Positions 1 to 6,552 are shown, numbered from the stretch's first letter. The stretch: DNA of 9,058 bases from JBFKMV01 sp041629655 (GCA_041629655.1 JBFKMV010000198.1:1-9058); one strand, 5' to 3'. Numbers and translations are program-made. Notes: generated by a model from the sequence alone, not told the origin.

Positions 1-68
1 CCCTCGAGCGTGCGCTCGGGGTCCAGCCGCAACTCCGGCGCCTCGATCTTGATCGGTCCTGCGCTCAT
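1..68 (-). CDS. N-terminal fragment of an unrecognised protein (runs off left edge)
   Basis: An ATG at 68-66 on the minus strand opens a reading frame that stays open to the window edge, giving 22 complete codons. The visible peptide begins MSAGPIKIEAPELRLDPERT. It is charged and hydrophilic and shows no signal peptide or membrane segment. The start lies 24 nt downstream of the stop of the family 2 glycosyltransferase on the same strand, so it is probably the third gene of a folC-glycosyltransferase operon. No clear Shine-Dalgarno sequence precedes the ATG. The fragment is too short to assign a family. The call rests on position, codon-like composition and the open frame. Confidence 0.5.
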   Translation of the reverse strand, partial: MSAGPIKIEAPELRLDPERTLE

Positions 69-92
69 CGCCACGATCTTAGCCCGGATCGG

Positions 93-1247
93 TCACGGCC
101 AGCGCACGCGGCCGCGCCGCAACACCTCGAGCGGGTAGAACGTGTCGCGCCAGCGCACGCCGCCGTGGCGCAGCGTGGTCCACATCGAGCGGAACACGAC
201 CAGCGGCAGGACCGGGAAGCCGAACGGTGCCAGCAATGCGGGCGGCCAGCCCCAGCCCGCGGCGACGGAGATCCGGCTCGCGGGCAGGGCCAGCGTCAAC
301 CACGCCAGCGCCGCCGCGAACCCGGCGGGGCGCCCGGTCAGCGGGCCCAGCACCGCGCCGCCCCACAGCACGAGATTCAGCGTGACCGCGGCCAGCGCCA
401 GCGGCACGCTGAAGCCGAGCATCGCGAACATGTTCTTCTCCAGCGCCGCCACCAGTTCCGCGGCCGTGCGGGCCCACGCGGCCTCGAGGTCGTGGCCGGC
501 GACGTAGGCCCGCGAGCGGCGCCCGGCGCGGCTCAGCAGCAGGCCGAGCTTGATGTCGTCGCAGATCTCCAGGCGCAGCGGCTCGTGGCCGCCCAGCGCG
601 CGGTAGGCCTCGCTGCGAACCAGGTTGAACGCGCCGACGCCGAAGAAGGCGCGCTTGCGGTCGCGGTTCACTCCGGCCGCGTTCCCGAACAGCAGCATCG
701 AGAACAGCAGTCCCGCCACGCGACCCGACAGCCGGACCTCGCGCTGATGCGGGAACAGGCTGACGTGGTCCGCCCGCTCGGTCTCGGCGGCGCGCACCGC
801 GCGTGCGATCAGGTCCGGCGCCAGCCACATGTCGGCGTCGGTGAACAGGATCCAGTCGCCGCCGGCCGCCGCGCCGCCGGTCTGGAGCGCGTGACACTTG
901 CCGATCCAGCCGTCGGGCAGCGCGTCGACGCGCAGCACCCGGAGCCGCGCGTCGTCGCGGGACAGGCGGGCCAGGATCTCGCCGGTCCCGTCGACGGAGC
1001 GGTCGTCGACGACGATCAGCTCCAGGTCGACGTCGCGCTGCCCGAGCAGCCGCTGCACGGTGGTCTCGATGCGCTCCGCCTCGTCGCGGGCCGCGACGAT
1101 CACCGAGACCCGGGGCAACGGCCCCGCGGGAGGCTCGTCGAGCGCGGGCAGCAACGGGACGGCGAGCAGGTCCAGCGCCCACTTCACGCTGGTCCAGAGC
1201 CACGCCCCGGCGATCAGCCACAGCAACACGTCGAGGGCCAGGGCCAC
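93..1247 (-). CDS. Membrane-anchored family 2 glycosyltransferase (HpnB/CruC/CrtQ-like)
   Basis: This 384-residue protein probably transfers a sugar from a nucleotide donor to a membrane-embedded acceptor on the cytoplasmic face of the inner membrane. Residues 3-34 form a membrane anchor. The GT-A domain follows, with a VSVIVAARDEAER strand (about 47-59), the VVDDRS motif (79-84) and the metal-binding DAD motif (FTDADM, 135-140). A late acidic motif, CDDIKLG (229-235), occupies the place of the usual ED pair. Several hydrophobic segments lie between about 275 and 355, and the tail GGVRWRDTFYPLE (362-374) is typical of this branch. The LPDGWIGKCHAL segment (110-121) recalls hopanoid- and carotenoid-associated glycosyltransferases, but no such pathway genes are nearby, so the acceptor is unknown. 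The GTG start at 1247 is chosen because the only longer reading runs through folC. An AGGG sequence lies 11 nt upstream. The gap after the folC stop is 13 nt, which suggests co-transcription. Confidence 0.85.
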   Translation of the reverse strand: MALALDVLLWLIAGAWLWTSVKWALDLLAVPLLPALDEPPAGPLPRVSVIVAARDEAERIETTVQRLLGQRDVDLELIVVDDRSVDGTGEILARLSRDDARLRVLRVDALPDGWIGKCHALQTGGAAAGGDWILFTDADMWLAPDLIARAVRAAETERADHVSLFPHQREVRLSGRVAGLLFSMLLFGNAAGVNRDRKRAFFGVGAFNLVRSEAYRALGGHEPLRLEICDDIKLGLLLSRAGRRSRAYVAGHDLEAAWARTAAELVAALEKNMFAMLGFSVPLALAAVTLNLVLWGGAVLGPLTGRPAGFAAALAWLTLALPASRISVAAGWGWPPALLAPFGFPVLPLVVFRSMWTTLRHGGVRWRDTFYPLEVLRRGRVRWP

Positions 1248-1260
1248 CGGCAGCGCGACC

Positions 1261-2595
1261 CTACATCGAGACCGGGCCGGGCACGGCAGCGCGCTCCAGC
1301 AGGCCCAGCACCTGGCCGACCAGGTACAGCGATCCGGCGACCAGGACGTAACGCTCGTTGCCGGCCAGCGTCCGCGCGCGCTCGAACGCGCCGGCCGGGT
1401 CGCGCACCAGCTCCGCTCGCGCGAACCGGCGTTCCGCGGCGGCCAGCAGCTCGTCGGCCTCGGCGGCCCGCTCAACCCCCGGCTGCGTGACGACCACCGT
1501 GTCCGTGAACGCGGCCAGCGGCGACAGGATCCCGTCGAGGTCCTTGCCGCGCATCGCCCCGAACAACAGCACCGGCCGCGCGCGCTGCGCTCCGTCGCTG
1601 CCGCGCGGCGGCGTCCAGCCCTCGAGGAACCGGGCCAGCGTCGCCGCGCCTTCGGCGTTGTGCGCGCCGTCGAGCAGCAGCGGCGGACTGCCGGGAATCC
1701 ACTGCAATCGCCCGGCCCAGCGGACGGCCGCCAGCCCGCGCCGGACCGCATCGGGATCGAGACGCTCGCCGAGCGAGTCCAGGAACGTCTCCAGCGCCAC
1801 GACCGCGACCGCGGCGTTGTCGAACTGGTGCACCCCGGCCAGCGACAGACGGAGGTCGCGGTACCGCGCGCCGGCCGTCCGGATCTCGAACGATCCGTCG
1901 CCGGCCGTCCGGACGCTCGCGTGCTCTCTGACGTGGAGCAACGGCGAGCCCGCGTCGCGACACACCCGCCGCAGGACGGCCAGTCCCTCGGGTTGCTCGA
2001 CGCCGGTGACCAGCGGCCGCCCCGGCTTGACGATGCCGGCCTTCTCGCCCGCGATCTGCGCGAGCGTCGGCCCGAGCGTCTTGGTGTGGTCGAGTCCCAG
2101 CGTGACGATCACGGCGACGCGGCTCTCCACCGCGTTCGTCGCGTCCAGCCGGCCGCCGAGTCCGACCTCCAGCACGGCCGCCCCGACCTCGCGCTCGCGG
2201 AACGCCGTCAGCGCGGTCGCGGTGATCGTCTCGAAGAACGACGGATGCACCTCGAGCCGACCGGCGGCCAGCCCGGTCTCGATCCGTTGCCGCATCGCTT
2301 CCAGCAGCCGGTGCAGGTCCGGCGTCGCGATGTCGGCCTCGTCGATCCGGATCCGCTCGTTCGGACGCACCAGGTGCGGCGAGGTGAACAGCCCGGGACG
2401 CCGGCCGGACTCGCGCAGCATCGCCGAAAGCATCGCCGCCACCGAGCCCTTGCCGTTGGTGCCCGCCACGTGCAGGCAGGGGTAGGCCGACTCGGGGTGC
2501 TCCAGCACGTCGAGCAGGGCCCGGATGTTGTCGAGGCCCAGCTTGACGCCGAGGTGCTGGAGGTCGTACAGCCAGCCGACGGGATCCTGTCGCAT
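1261..2595 (-). CDS. folC: Bifunctional folylpolyglutamate synthase / dihydrofolate synthase FolC
   Basis: FolC adds glutamate to dihydropteroate and/or to reduced folates in the cytoplasm, using ATP. It makes dihydrofolate and the polyglutamylated cofactors of one-carbon metabolism. The 444-residue length is normal for the family. Visible motifs are the P-loop GTNGKGS (45-51), TSPHL (71-75), the SFFE...TAF region (119-132) and LEVGLGGRLDATN (142-154). They continue with LDHTKTLG (168-175), GEKAGIVKP (183-191, containing the lysine that is carbamylated in studied homologues), LAGVHQFDNAAVA (252-264) and DGAHN (309-313). The usual PGR motif before DGAHN reads WAGRLQ here. The ATG at 2595 is preferred over the longer reading from 2649 because a GAGAG ribosome binding site lies 7 nt before it and the family alignment begins there. 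Many bacteria have folC directly after accD on the same strand. Here it is divergent and separated from accD by a glycosyltransferase gene. Confidence 0.97.
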   Translation of the reverse strand: MRQDPVGWLYDLQHLGVKLGLDNIRALLDVLEHPESAYPCLHVAGTNGKGSVAAMLSAMLRESGRRPGLFTSPHLVRPNERIRIDEADIATPDLHRLLEAMRQRIETGLAAGRLEVHPSFFETITATALTAFREREVGAAVLEVGLGGRLDATNAVESRVAVIVTLGLDHTKTLGPTLAQIAGEKAGIVKPGRPLVTGVEQPEGLAVLRRVCRDAGSPLLHVREHASVRTAGDGSFEIRTAGARYRDLRLSLAGVHQFDNAAVAVVALETFLDSLGERLDPDAVRRGLAAVRWAGRLQWIPGSPPLLLDGAHNAEGAATLARFLEGWTPPRGSDGAQRARPVLLFGAMRGKDLDGILSPLAAFTDTVVVTQPGVERAAEADELLAAAERRFARAELVRDPAGAFERARTLAGNERYVLVAGSLYLVGQVLGLLERAAVPGPVSM

Positions 2596-2657
2596 CGCTT
2601 CGCTCTCTCGGGAGGGGTCCTTCCCGCGGTTCGCGGCAGCGCCTATCATAGCGCGCG
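2596..2657. promoter_or_regulatory. Compact divergent promoter region between folC and the GT83 gene
   Basis: Only 62 nt separate the two divergent starts, so both promoters must lie here or inside the genes. A TATGAT hexamer on the minus strand (2650-2645) differs from the sigma-70 -10 consensus by one base and would start folC mRNA about 45 nt before its ATG. The overlapping plus-strand hexamer TATCAT (2644-2649) is also a fair -10 box and would start transcription at or next to the GTG at 2658. Convincing -35 boxes are not seen for either direction. The two -10 candidates overlap almost fully. The call is inferred from sequence only. Confidence 0.4.
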
Positions 2658-4247
2658 GTGGAAGCGCGTATCCGCAGCGGTTTCTGGATCGTGATCGCGG
2701 CGCTGGCGGCCCTGCTGCTGGTCGGTGCGCACTCGATCCCGTTGATCGATCCCGACGAGTCGCGTTTCGCGCGAACCTCGCTGGAGATGCTGCGCAGCGG
2801 CAACCTGGTCGTGCCGACCTACGAATGGTCGCCGCGGCTGGTCAAGCCGCCGCTGCTGCACTGGATCCAGATCTTCCTGTTCCAGGTGCTCGGCGTCGGC
2901 GAGCTGGTCGCCCGGCTGCCCGCGGTGCTCGCCACGCTCGGTTCGTTGGTGATCCTCGGCTCGACCGTGCGCCGCCGCTTCGGCGAGGAGGGGGCGTTGT
3001 GGGCGGCCGCGATCCTGGGCACGATGCCGCTGGTCGTGGCGGTGGGCCGGATCGGCACGCTGGATGCGTTGCTGGCGGTCCACGTGCTGGCGGCGATCGC
3101 CCTCGACGTCGGCCGCGCCGAGGAGGTCGGCGGCTACCGCAGCGCCGCGATCGGGGCGCTGCTGGGCCTGGGGTTTCTGGCCAAGGGCCCGGTCGGCGTG
3201 CTGCTGCCGCTGCTGCTGATGCTGGCCGGCCGGACCGCGGCCGGCCGCAACCTGCTGCCGCCCCGGCGGTCGGGCCTGGTGTTCATCGGTGCGTTCTGCG
3301 CCGTGGTGCTGCCGTGGGCGGCGGCGTTCGTGATCCGGATCGGAATCGGCGAGACAGTCCAGACGCTGCGCACCGAGACGCTCGAGCGCTACTTCGCGGG
3401 CACCTCGCACGTGGAGCCGCCGTGGTACTACGCCAAGGTCGTGCTGGTCGGCTTCGTGCCCTGGCTGGCTCCGTTGCTGCTGGGGATGGTGCGGGTGCTG
3501 GGTCGGCGCCGCGATCCCGGCGCCGGGACCGCGCTGTACGCGGCCGGGAGCCTGCTGGCGGGGCTGTTGTTCTTCTCGCTCGGGCAGGGCAAGCTGCCGA
3601 ACTACCTGGTGCCGCTGGCCCCGCTGGCGGCGATCCTGGTCACTTGGGAGCTGAGCCAGGAGCTCGACGACCGGGACCGCACCACCGGGCCGACGCTGCT
3701 CACCGGCACGCTGGCCGCGTTCGGCATCGTGCTGCTCGTCGCCGCGGACCGTTTCGAACCGGACTGGATCCGCGACGTGGCGATCACCGGCTCGATCGTC
3801 TACCTGGTGGGGGGCGCGCTCTCCGTGGTCGGGCTGGTGCGGCGCCGCCCCCGCTGGGTCTACGGCGTGGCCGCGCTGACCGCGTACACGTTCCTGTTCG
3901 TGGTGATCGGATGGCTGCTGCCGGCGCTGGCGGAACAACGCAGCGCGCGCGGCCTGGTCCGCGAGGTGGGCGAGCTGTCGAGCGACCGGCCCGTGGTCGT
4001 GGTCGAGATGCACGTCCCGAGCCTGGTGTTCTATCTCGACCGCGTTCCGGAGCGGGTGACGACGGCCGCGCTGGGCCGGCGCATCGCGCACGGCGACGAA
4101 CCGCTGCTGGTGGTGGACCCGGACGATCTCGGCGCGATCGATCCCGAGGTGCGCCGGCGGTTGCGCGAGGTGGGACGGCACGGGAAGTACCGCGTCTACG
4201 CGGTCGTCGGCGAAAGCGAGACGAAAGAACGGCTTTCGATTCCTTGA
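2658..4247 (+). CDS. ArnT/PMT-family (GT83-like) polytopic glycosyltransferase
   Basis: Proteins of this family move a sugar from a polyprenyl-phosphate carrier to an acceptor on the periplasmic side of the inner membrane. ArnT, for example, adds aminoarabinose to lipid A. The 529-residue protein opens with one membrane segment (9-24) and then the first periplasmic loop with DPDESRFA (31-38), whose acidic residues are catalytic in the family. Next come KPPLLHW (63-69), GLGFLAKGP (170-178), PPWYYAK (254-260) and GQGKLPNYLVPLAPL (309-323), all in the ArnT order. About ten to twelve hydrophobic helices fill the stretch to residue 425. A soluble tail of about 100 residues follows, as in ArnT. The start is a GTG with no evident Shine-Dalgarno sequence just after a -10-like box, which would fit a leaderless message. 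The true acceptor (lipid A, another glycolipid or protein) cannot be told from sequence. No arn-pathway genes lie alongside. Confidence 0.88.
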   Translation: MEARIRSGFWIVIAALAALLLVGAHSIPLIDPDESRFARTSLEMLRSGNLVVPTYEWSPRLVKPPLLHWIQIFLFQVLGVGELVARLPAVLATLGSLVILGSTVRRRFGEEGALWAAAILGTMPLVVAVGRIGTLDALLAVHVLAAIALDVGRAEEVGGYRSAAIGALLGLGFLAKGPVGVLLPLLLMLAGRTAAGRNLLPPRRSGLVFIGAFCAVVLPWAAAFVIRIGIGETVQTLRTETLERYFAGTSHVEPPWYYAKVVLVGFVPWLAPLLLGMVRVLGRRRDPGAGTALYAAGSLLAGLLFFSLGQGKLPNYLVPLAPLAAILVTWELSQELDDRDRTTGPTLLTGTLAAFGIVLLVAADRFEPDWIRDVAITGSIVYLVGGALSVVGLVRRRPRWVYGVAALTAYTFLFVVIGWLLPALAEQRSARGLVREVGELSSDRPVVVVEMHVPSLVFYLDRVPERVTTAALGRRIAHGDEPLLVVDPDDLGAIDPEVRRRLREVGRHGKYRVYAVVGESETKERLSIP

Positions 4248-4272
4248 CGCTCAACCGGGGCCGGGTTAGCTT
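4244..4272 (+). promoter_or_regulatory. Putative sigma-70-type promoter for accD
   Basis: TTGACG (4244-4249) matches five of six -35 positions and physically contains the TGA stop of the preceding gene. After 17 nt comes TAGCTT (4267-4272), which matches the first two and the last position of the -10 consensus. Transcription would begin near 4279, leaving a leader of only about 10 nt before the accD ATG at 4290. No good Shine-Dalgarno sequence is seen there. accD can therefore probably be expressed apart from the upstream glycosyltransferase gene. The call is inferred from sequence only. Confidence 0.5.
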
Positions 4273-4289
4273 GGGTCGAAGCGTACCCC

Positions 4290-5225
4290 ATGGCCTGGTT
4301 CAAGAAAGAGAAGACTCCGAAGCTCCCGCCGCCGGAGCGACGGCTCCACGTGCCCGAGGGGCTGTGGGTCAAGTGCCCTGCCTGCCGGGAGATCGTCTAT
4401 CGCAAGGAGGTCGTCCGCTCGGCCAACGTCTGTCCGAAGTGCAACTATCACTTCAGGATCGGCTCGCGCGAGCGGCTGGACCAGTTGCTGGACGAGGGGC
4501 GCTACGAGGAATTCGACGCCGAGATCGCGCCGGAGGACCGCCTGGGCTTCGTCGACACCAAGCCCTACCGCAAGCGGCTTCTGGACTACCAGGGCCGGAC
4601 CGGGATGAAGGACGCGGTGATCACGTGCACCGGCACGCTCGGCGGCCACCCGGTCGTGGTGGCGGTGATGGAATACGGCTTCATGGGCGGCTCGATGGGC
4701 AGCGTGGTCGGCGAGAAGGTCACGCGGGCGATCGAGCTGGCGCTCGAGCGACAGAGCGCCCTGATCGTCATCTCCTGTTCGGGCGGTGCCCGCATGCAGG
4801 AGGGCGCGCTGTCGCTGATGCAGATGGCCAAGATCTCGGCGGCGCTGGCGCGGCTCGACGAGGCGGGGCTGCCGTTCATCTCGCTGTTGACCGATCCCAC
4901 GACCGGCGGCGTGACCGCGTCGTTCGCGATGCTCGGCGATATCAACATCGCCGAGCCGAAGGCGCTGATCGGCTTTGCCGGGCCCCGGGTGATCGAGCAG
5001 ACCATCCGCCAGACGCTGCCGGAGGGGTTCCAGCGCAGCGAGTTCCTGGTCGAGCACGGCATGCTGGACTTCATCGTCGAGCGCTCCGAGGTGCGCGAGC
5101 GGCTGATCGCGTGCCTCGGGTTCATGTCCCCCGCGGAGGCCCGCAGGCGCTCGCCGCTGCGCGCCGTGCCCCAGCCGGGAGAGCCGCCGGTTGCGGTGAG
5201 TTCTCCGCGGGAAGGGCGCGACTGA
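4290..5225 (+). CDS. accD: Acetyl-CoA carboxylase carboxyltransferase subunit beta (AccD)
   Basis: AccD pairs with AccA to form the carboxyltransferase that moves CO2 from carboxybiotin to acetyl-CoA. The product, malonyl-CoA, feeds fatty acid synthesis in the cytoplasm. The 311-residue protein has the normal length. It carries the N-terminal four-cysteine zinc ribbon (C29, C32, C48, C51 in CPAC and CPKC) and the crotonase-like carboxyltransferase fold. Hallmarks are MEYGFMGGSMGSVVGEK (127-143), the acyl-CoA-binding SGGARMQEG stretch (164-172), LTDPTTGGVTASFAMLGD (200-217) and GFAGPRVIEQT (228-238). The last 20 or so residues are proline-rich and probably disordered. The ATG at 4290 gives the usual MAWFKKEK opening. 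A candidate promoter lies directly upstream and a strong terminator lies 82 nt downstream, so accD ends its transcription unit. No accA or folC follows it here. Confidence 0.97.
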   Translation: MAWFKKEKTPKLPPPERRLHVPEGLWVKCPACREIVYRKEVVRSANVCPKCNYHFRIGSRERLDQLLDEGRYEEFDAEIAPEDRLGFVDTKPYRKRLLDYQGRTGMKDAVITCTGTLGGHPVVVAVMEYGFMGGSMGSVVGEKVTRAIELALERQSALIVISCSGGARMQEGALSLMQMAKISAALARLDEAGLPFISLLTDPTTGGVTASFAMLGDINIAEPKALIGFAGPRVIEQTIRQTLPEGFQRSEFLVEHGMLDFIVERSEVRERLIACLGFMSPAEARRRSPLRAVPQPGEPPVAVSSPREGRD

Positions 5226-5268
5226 AGCCTCCCGGGGCAACCAGACCCCGCTCCCGCCCGTATCACCC

Positions 5269-5304
5269 CACGGACAGAACGGAAACGTCAGGTCAGTGTC
5301 CGTG
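5269..5304 (+). other. Perfect 8-bp stem-loop in the accD 3' untranslated region
   Basis: CACGGACA (5269-5276) is the exact reverse complement of TGTCCGTG (5297-5304), with a 20-nt loop. It ends three nt before the accD terminator hairpin, so the two would stack in the mRNA tail. No protein frame explains it. It could protect the 3' end of the message or belong to a short RNA ending at the terminator. A chance inverted repeat cannot be excluded in DNA this rich in GC. Confidence 0.35.
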
Positions 5305-5307
5305 AGG

Positions 5308-5358
5308 GCGTCCCCGGAAAGCCCCCCTCCTCCTGTTCCGGGGACGCTTTCTTTTTTT
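5308..5358 (+). terminator. Rho-independent terminator downstream of accD
   Basis: GCGTCCCCGGAA (5308-5319) pairs perfectly over 12 bp with TTCCGGGGACGC (5336-5347) around a 16-nt pyrimidine-rich loop. The run TTTCTTTTTTT (5348-5358) follows at once. This is a textbook intrinsic terminator for transcripts reading rightwards from accD. It separates accD from the pilin gene. Confidence 0.92.
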
Positions 5359-5391
5359 CCCCGCGGCGGCGGGTTCCCGCACCCGGATTCT

Positions 5392-5455
5392 CCGGAAAAC
5401 ACCTAAACCGAGGCTTTTTCGAGCGCCGCTGGCCGTTTGGGTGTTTGACTTCCGG
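5392..5455. promoter_or_regulatory. Long imperfect dyad/stem-loop upstream of the pilin gene
   Basis: AAACACCTAAAC (5397-5408) pairs with GTTTGGGTGTTT (5435-5446) over 12 bp, including one G-U pair. Beyond an asymmetric internal loop, CCGG (5392-5395) pairs with CCGG (5452-5455). The arms are AT-richer than their surroundings. The dyad covers TTGACT (5445-5450), the best -35-like hexamer before the pilin gene, but no good -10 box lies 16-18 nt further on. It could be an operator or a leader RNA structure for the pilin operon. This is inference from position and symmetry. The rest of 5359-5520 shows no frame with coding character. Confidence 0.35.
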
Positions 5456-5520
5456 CCTTCGGGAACCCACGTTCCACCCTGGTATCCGCGAAGTCGAACC
5501 CACGGGGCGGAGTCAGGACG

Positions 5521-6003
5521 ATGCAACGAGGTTTCACGCTCATCGAACTGCTGATCGTGGTGGTGATCATCGGGATCCTGGCCGCGATCGCCATCCCGCA
5601 GCTCCAGGCGGCGATGCTCAGGTCCCACGTCGCCTCCGCCGCGGCGGAGGCCAAGACGCTCTACACGGGATTCAAGCAGCACTTCGTCGACCGGAACATG
5701 TACCCCTACGCGACCTCCGCGCCGAACTTCCAGCTGGACACCTTCGAGCCCCTGGTCTCGATGGGCTACTACCGCGGCGGGCTGCCCTCCCGGCTGTCCG
5801 GCGGTCAGGCCGACGATTACGACTCGCCCGACGACCAGGGCACGAACCAGGAGTTCTGGCTCGAGATGACCCTGAAGTACGACCCCACGGTGCGGATCCT
5901 GGTCGTCGACTCCGACGACGCGCCGCTGACCGGCGGGGCCTACTTCGACGGCGTCTACGTGTACAAGGACGGAGTGCTGACGCCCGCTCATGAAGTCCGC
6001 TAG
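5521..6003 (+). CDS. Type IV pilin-like / pseudopilin protein
   Basis: This 160-residue protein has a class III (type IVa) prepilin leader. A very short leader MQRG is followed by FTLIELLIVVVIIGILAA. PilD-type peptidase should cut after Gly4, leaving N-methylated Phe1 and the conserved Glu5 needed for assembly. Residues 5-27 form the hydrophobic helix, and the amphipathic helix continues to about residue 55. The globular part has no cysteines, so the disulfide loop of many major pilins is absent. It contains an Asp-rich stretch (DDYDSPDD, 98-105) that could bind calcium, as loops in some GspG-type pseudopilins do, and ends with a beta-rich segment (124-154). A GGAG sequence lies 8 nt before the ATG. 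No other pilus or type II secretion gene is in view, so major pilin, minor pilin and pseudopilin cannot be told apart. The next gene overlaps its end by 14 nt. Confidence 0.9.
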   Translation: MQRGFTLIELLIVVVIIGILAAIAIPQLQAAMLRSHVASAAAEAKTLYTGFKQHFVDRNMYPYATSAPNFQLDTFEPLVSMGYYRGGLPSRLSGGQADDYDSPDDQGTNQEFWLEMTLKYDPTVRILVVDSDDAPLTGGAYFDGVYVYKDGVLTPAHEVR

Positions 6004-6514
6004 TCCAGCCACGACGACGACCCCCGCGCCCGCTGCCGGCGACCAGCCGGCGGAACCGAACCCTTCCGGCTTCTACCTCGGACGGTTCGACCAGGAGCCG
6101 GCGCGGCCCTCGCGCCCCGGCGTGGCCCGCCCGCGCAAGGCCAACAGGAGCCATCGCCGGACCGGGCTGCTGGTCGCGATGCTGGTCGTCAGCGCGGCCG
6201 CGTGGGGGATCCAGGCACTCAACACGACCCGGTACGAGCCGCCGCCGCTGCTGAGCGCCGACCGGTTCTCGCACGTCGAGGCCGTCCAGGCCGTGACGGC
6301 CAAGCCGCCCAGCCTGTACGTCCGGCTCGACACCGGCGCGTGGGTCCGGATGTCGCCGCAGCAGCGTCACGAGACGCTGGAGGAGATCGGCCGCATCGCC
6401 GGCGAGGCCGGCTACCTCGGCGTCCACGCCCGGACCGGGGACGGGACCGCCGTCGGCCAGTGGCTCGAGATCCGGGGTGTGCAGGTGTTTCCGGAGCCCG
6501 GCGGCGCGAGCTGA
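5990..6514 (+). CDS. Unrecognised single-pass membrane protein coupled to the pilin gene
   Basis: I do not recognise this 174-residue protein. It has a Pro/Ala-rich, probably disordered cytoplasmic N-terminus (1-50), then a basic patch (RPRKANRSHRR, 47-57) and one hydrophobic helix (59-76). About 95 residues follow, placed outside the membrane by the positive-inside rule. The distal part (109-167) looks like a small alpha/beta domain: a strand (LYVRLD), a helix (SPQQRHETLEEIGRIAGEAG) and strands around LGVHAR and WLEIRGVQVF. The ATG at 5990 lies inside the last codons of the pilin gene, overlapping by 14 nt in another frame, with only a weak ribosome binding site. Translational coupling is therefore likely, and a role beside the pilin is an inference. 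The gene ends just before a convergent terminator. Confidence 0.75.
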   Translation: MKSASPATTTTPAPAAGDQPAEPNPSGFYLGRFDQEPARPSRPGVARPRKANRSHRRTGLLVAMLVVSAAAWGIQALNTTRYEPPPLLSADRFSHVEAVQAVTAKPPSLYVRLDTGAWVRMSPQQRHETLEEIGRIAGEAGYLGVHARTGDGTAVGQWLEIRGVQVFPEPGGAS

Positions 6515-6519
6515 TCGGC

Positions 6520-6552
6520 AAAAAAAACGGGGCGCGGCGAACCGCGCCCCGT
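6520..6552 (-). terminator. Rho-independent terminator with UUCG loop for the exported toroid gene
   Basis: Read on the minus strand, an 11-bp perfect stem ACGGGGCGCGG / CCGCGCCCCGT closes a TTCG tetraloop and is followed by eight T residues (6527-6520). This is an ideal intrinsic terminator for the leftward gene that stops at 6582. On the plus strand the same hairpin lacks a downstream T run, so it would stop rightward transcripts poorly or not at all. Confidence 0.9.

Noticed and set aside
1248..1751. N-terminal extension of the family 2 glycosyltransferase into folC
   Set aside because: The extension is the out-of-frame reading of folC and has no glycosyltransferase features. The GTG at 1247 gives a sensible membrane-anchored start.
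2596..2649. Longer folC start at the ATG at 2649
   Set aside because: The extra 18 residues do not match the family N-terminus, and the ATG at 2595 has a well-spaced GAGAG site. The longer start would also leave only 8 nt to the divergent gene.
165..2694. Long open frames on the plus strand opposite the family 2 glycosyltransferase and folC (165-1490, 898-2694, 1358-2485)
   Set aside because: Their products are Arg/Ala/Gly/Pro- or Ser-rich with no domains, and they lie opposite two genes with full sets of family motifs. They are GC-rich shadow frames.
5280..5304. Possible signal recognition particle RNA, suggested by a GTCAGGTC stretch
   Set aside because: The rest of the conserved SRP loop (GGAAGGAAGCAG) is missing and the flanks do not form the long hairpin.
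2525..5305. A 926-codon plus-strand frame running through the GT83 gene and accD
   Set aside because: It is the +1 shadow of two well-supported genes. The product is low-complexity Arg/Gly/Ala with no recognisable fold.
5445..5473. Sigma-70 promoter starting with TTGACT before the pilin gene
   Set aside because: The -35 hexamer is good, but no acceptable -10 hexamer occurs at 16-18 nt spacing. It is noted only as part of the dyad.
5429..5488. Sigma-54 promoter upstream of the pilin gene
   Set aside because: I looked for the GG-N10-GC pattern, since pilin genes often use sigma-54. No site with both conserved dinucleotides at the right distance was found.
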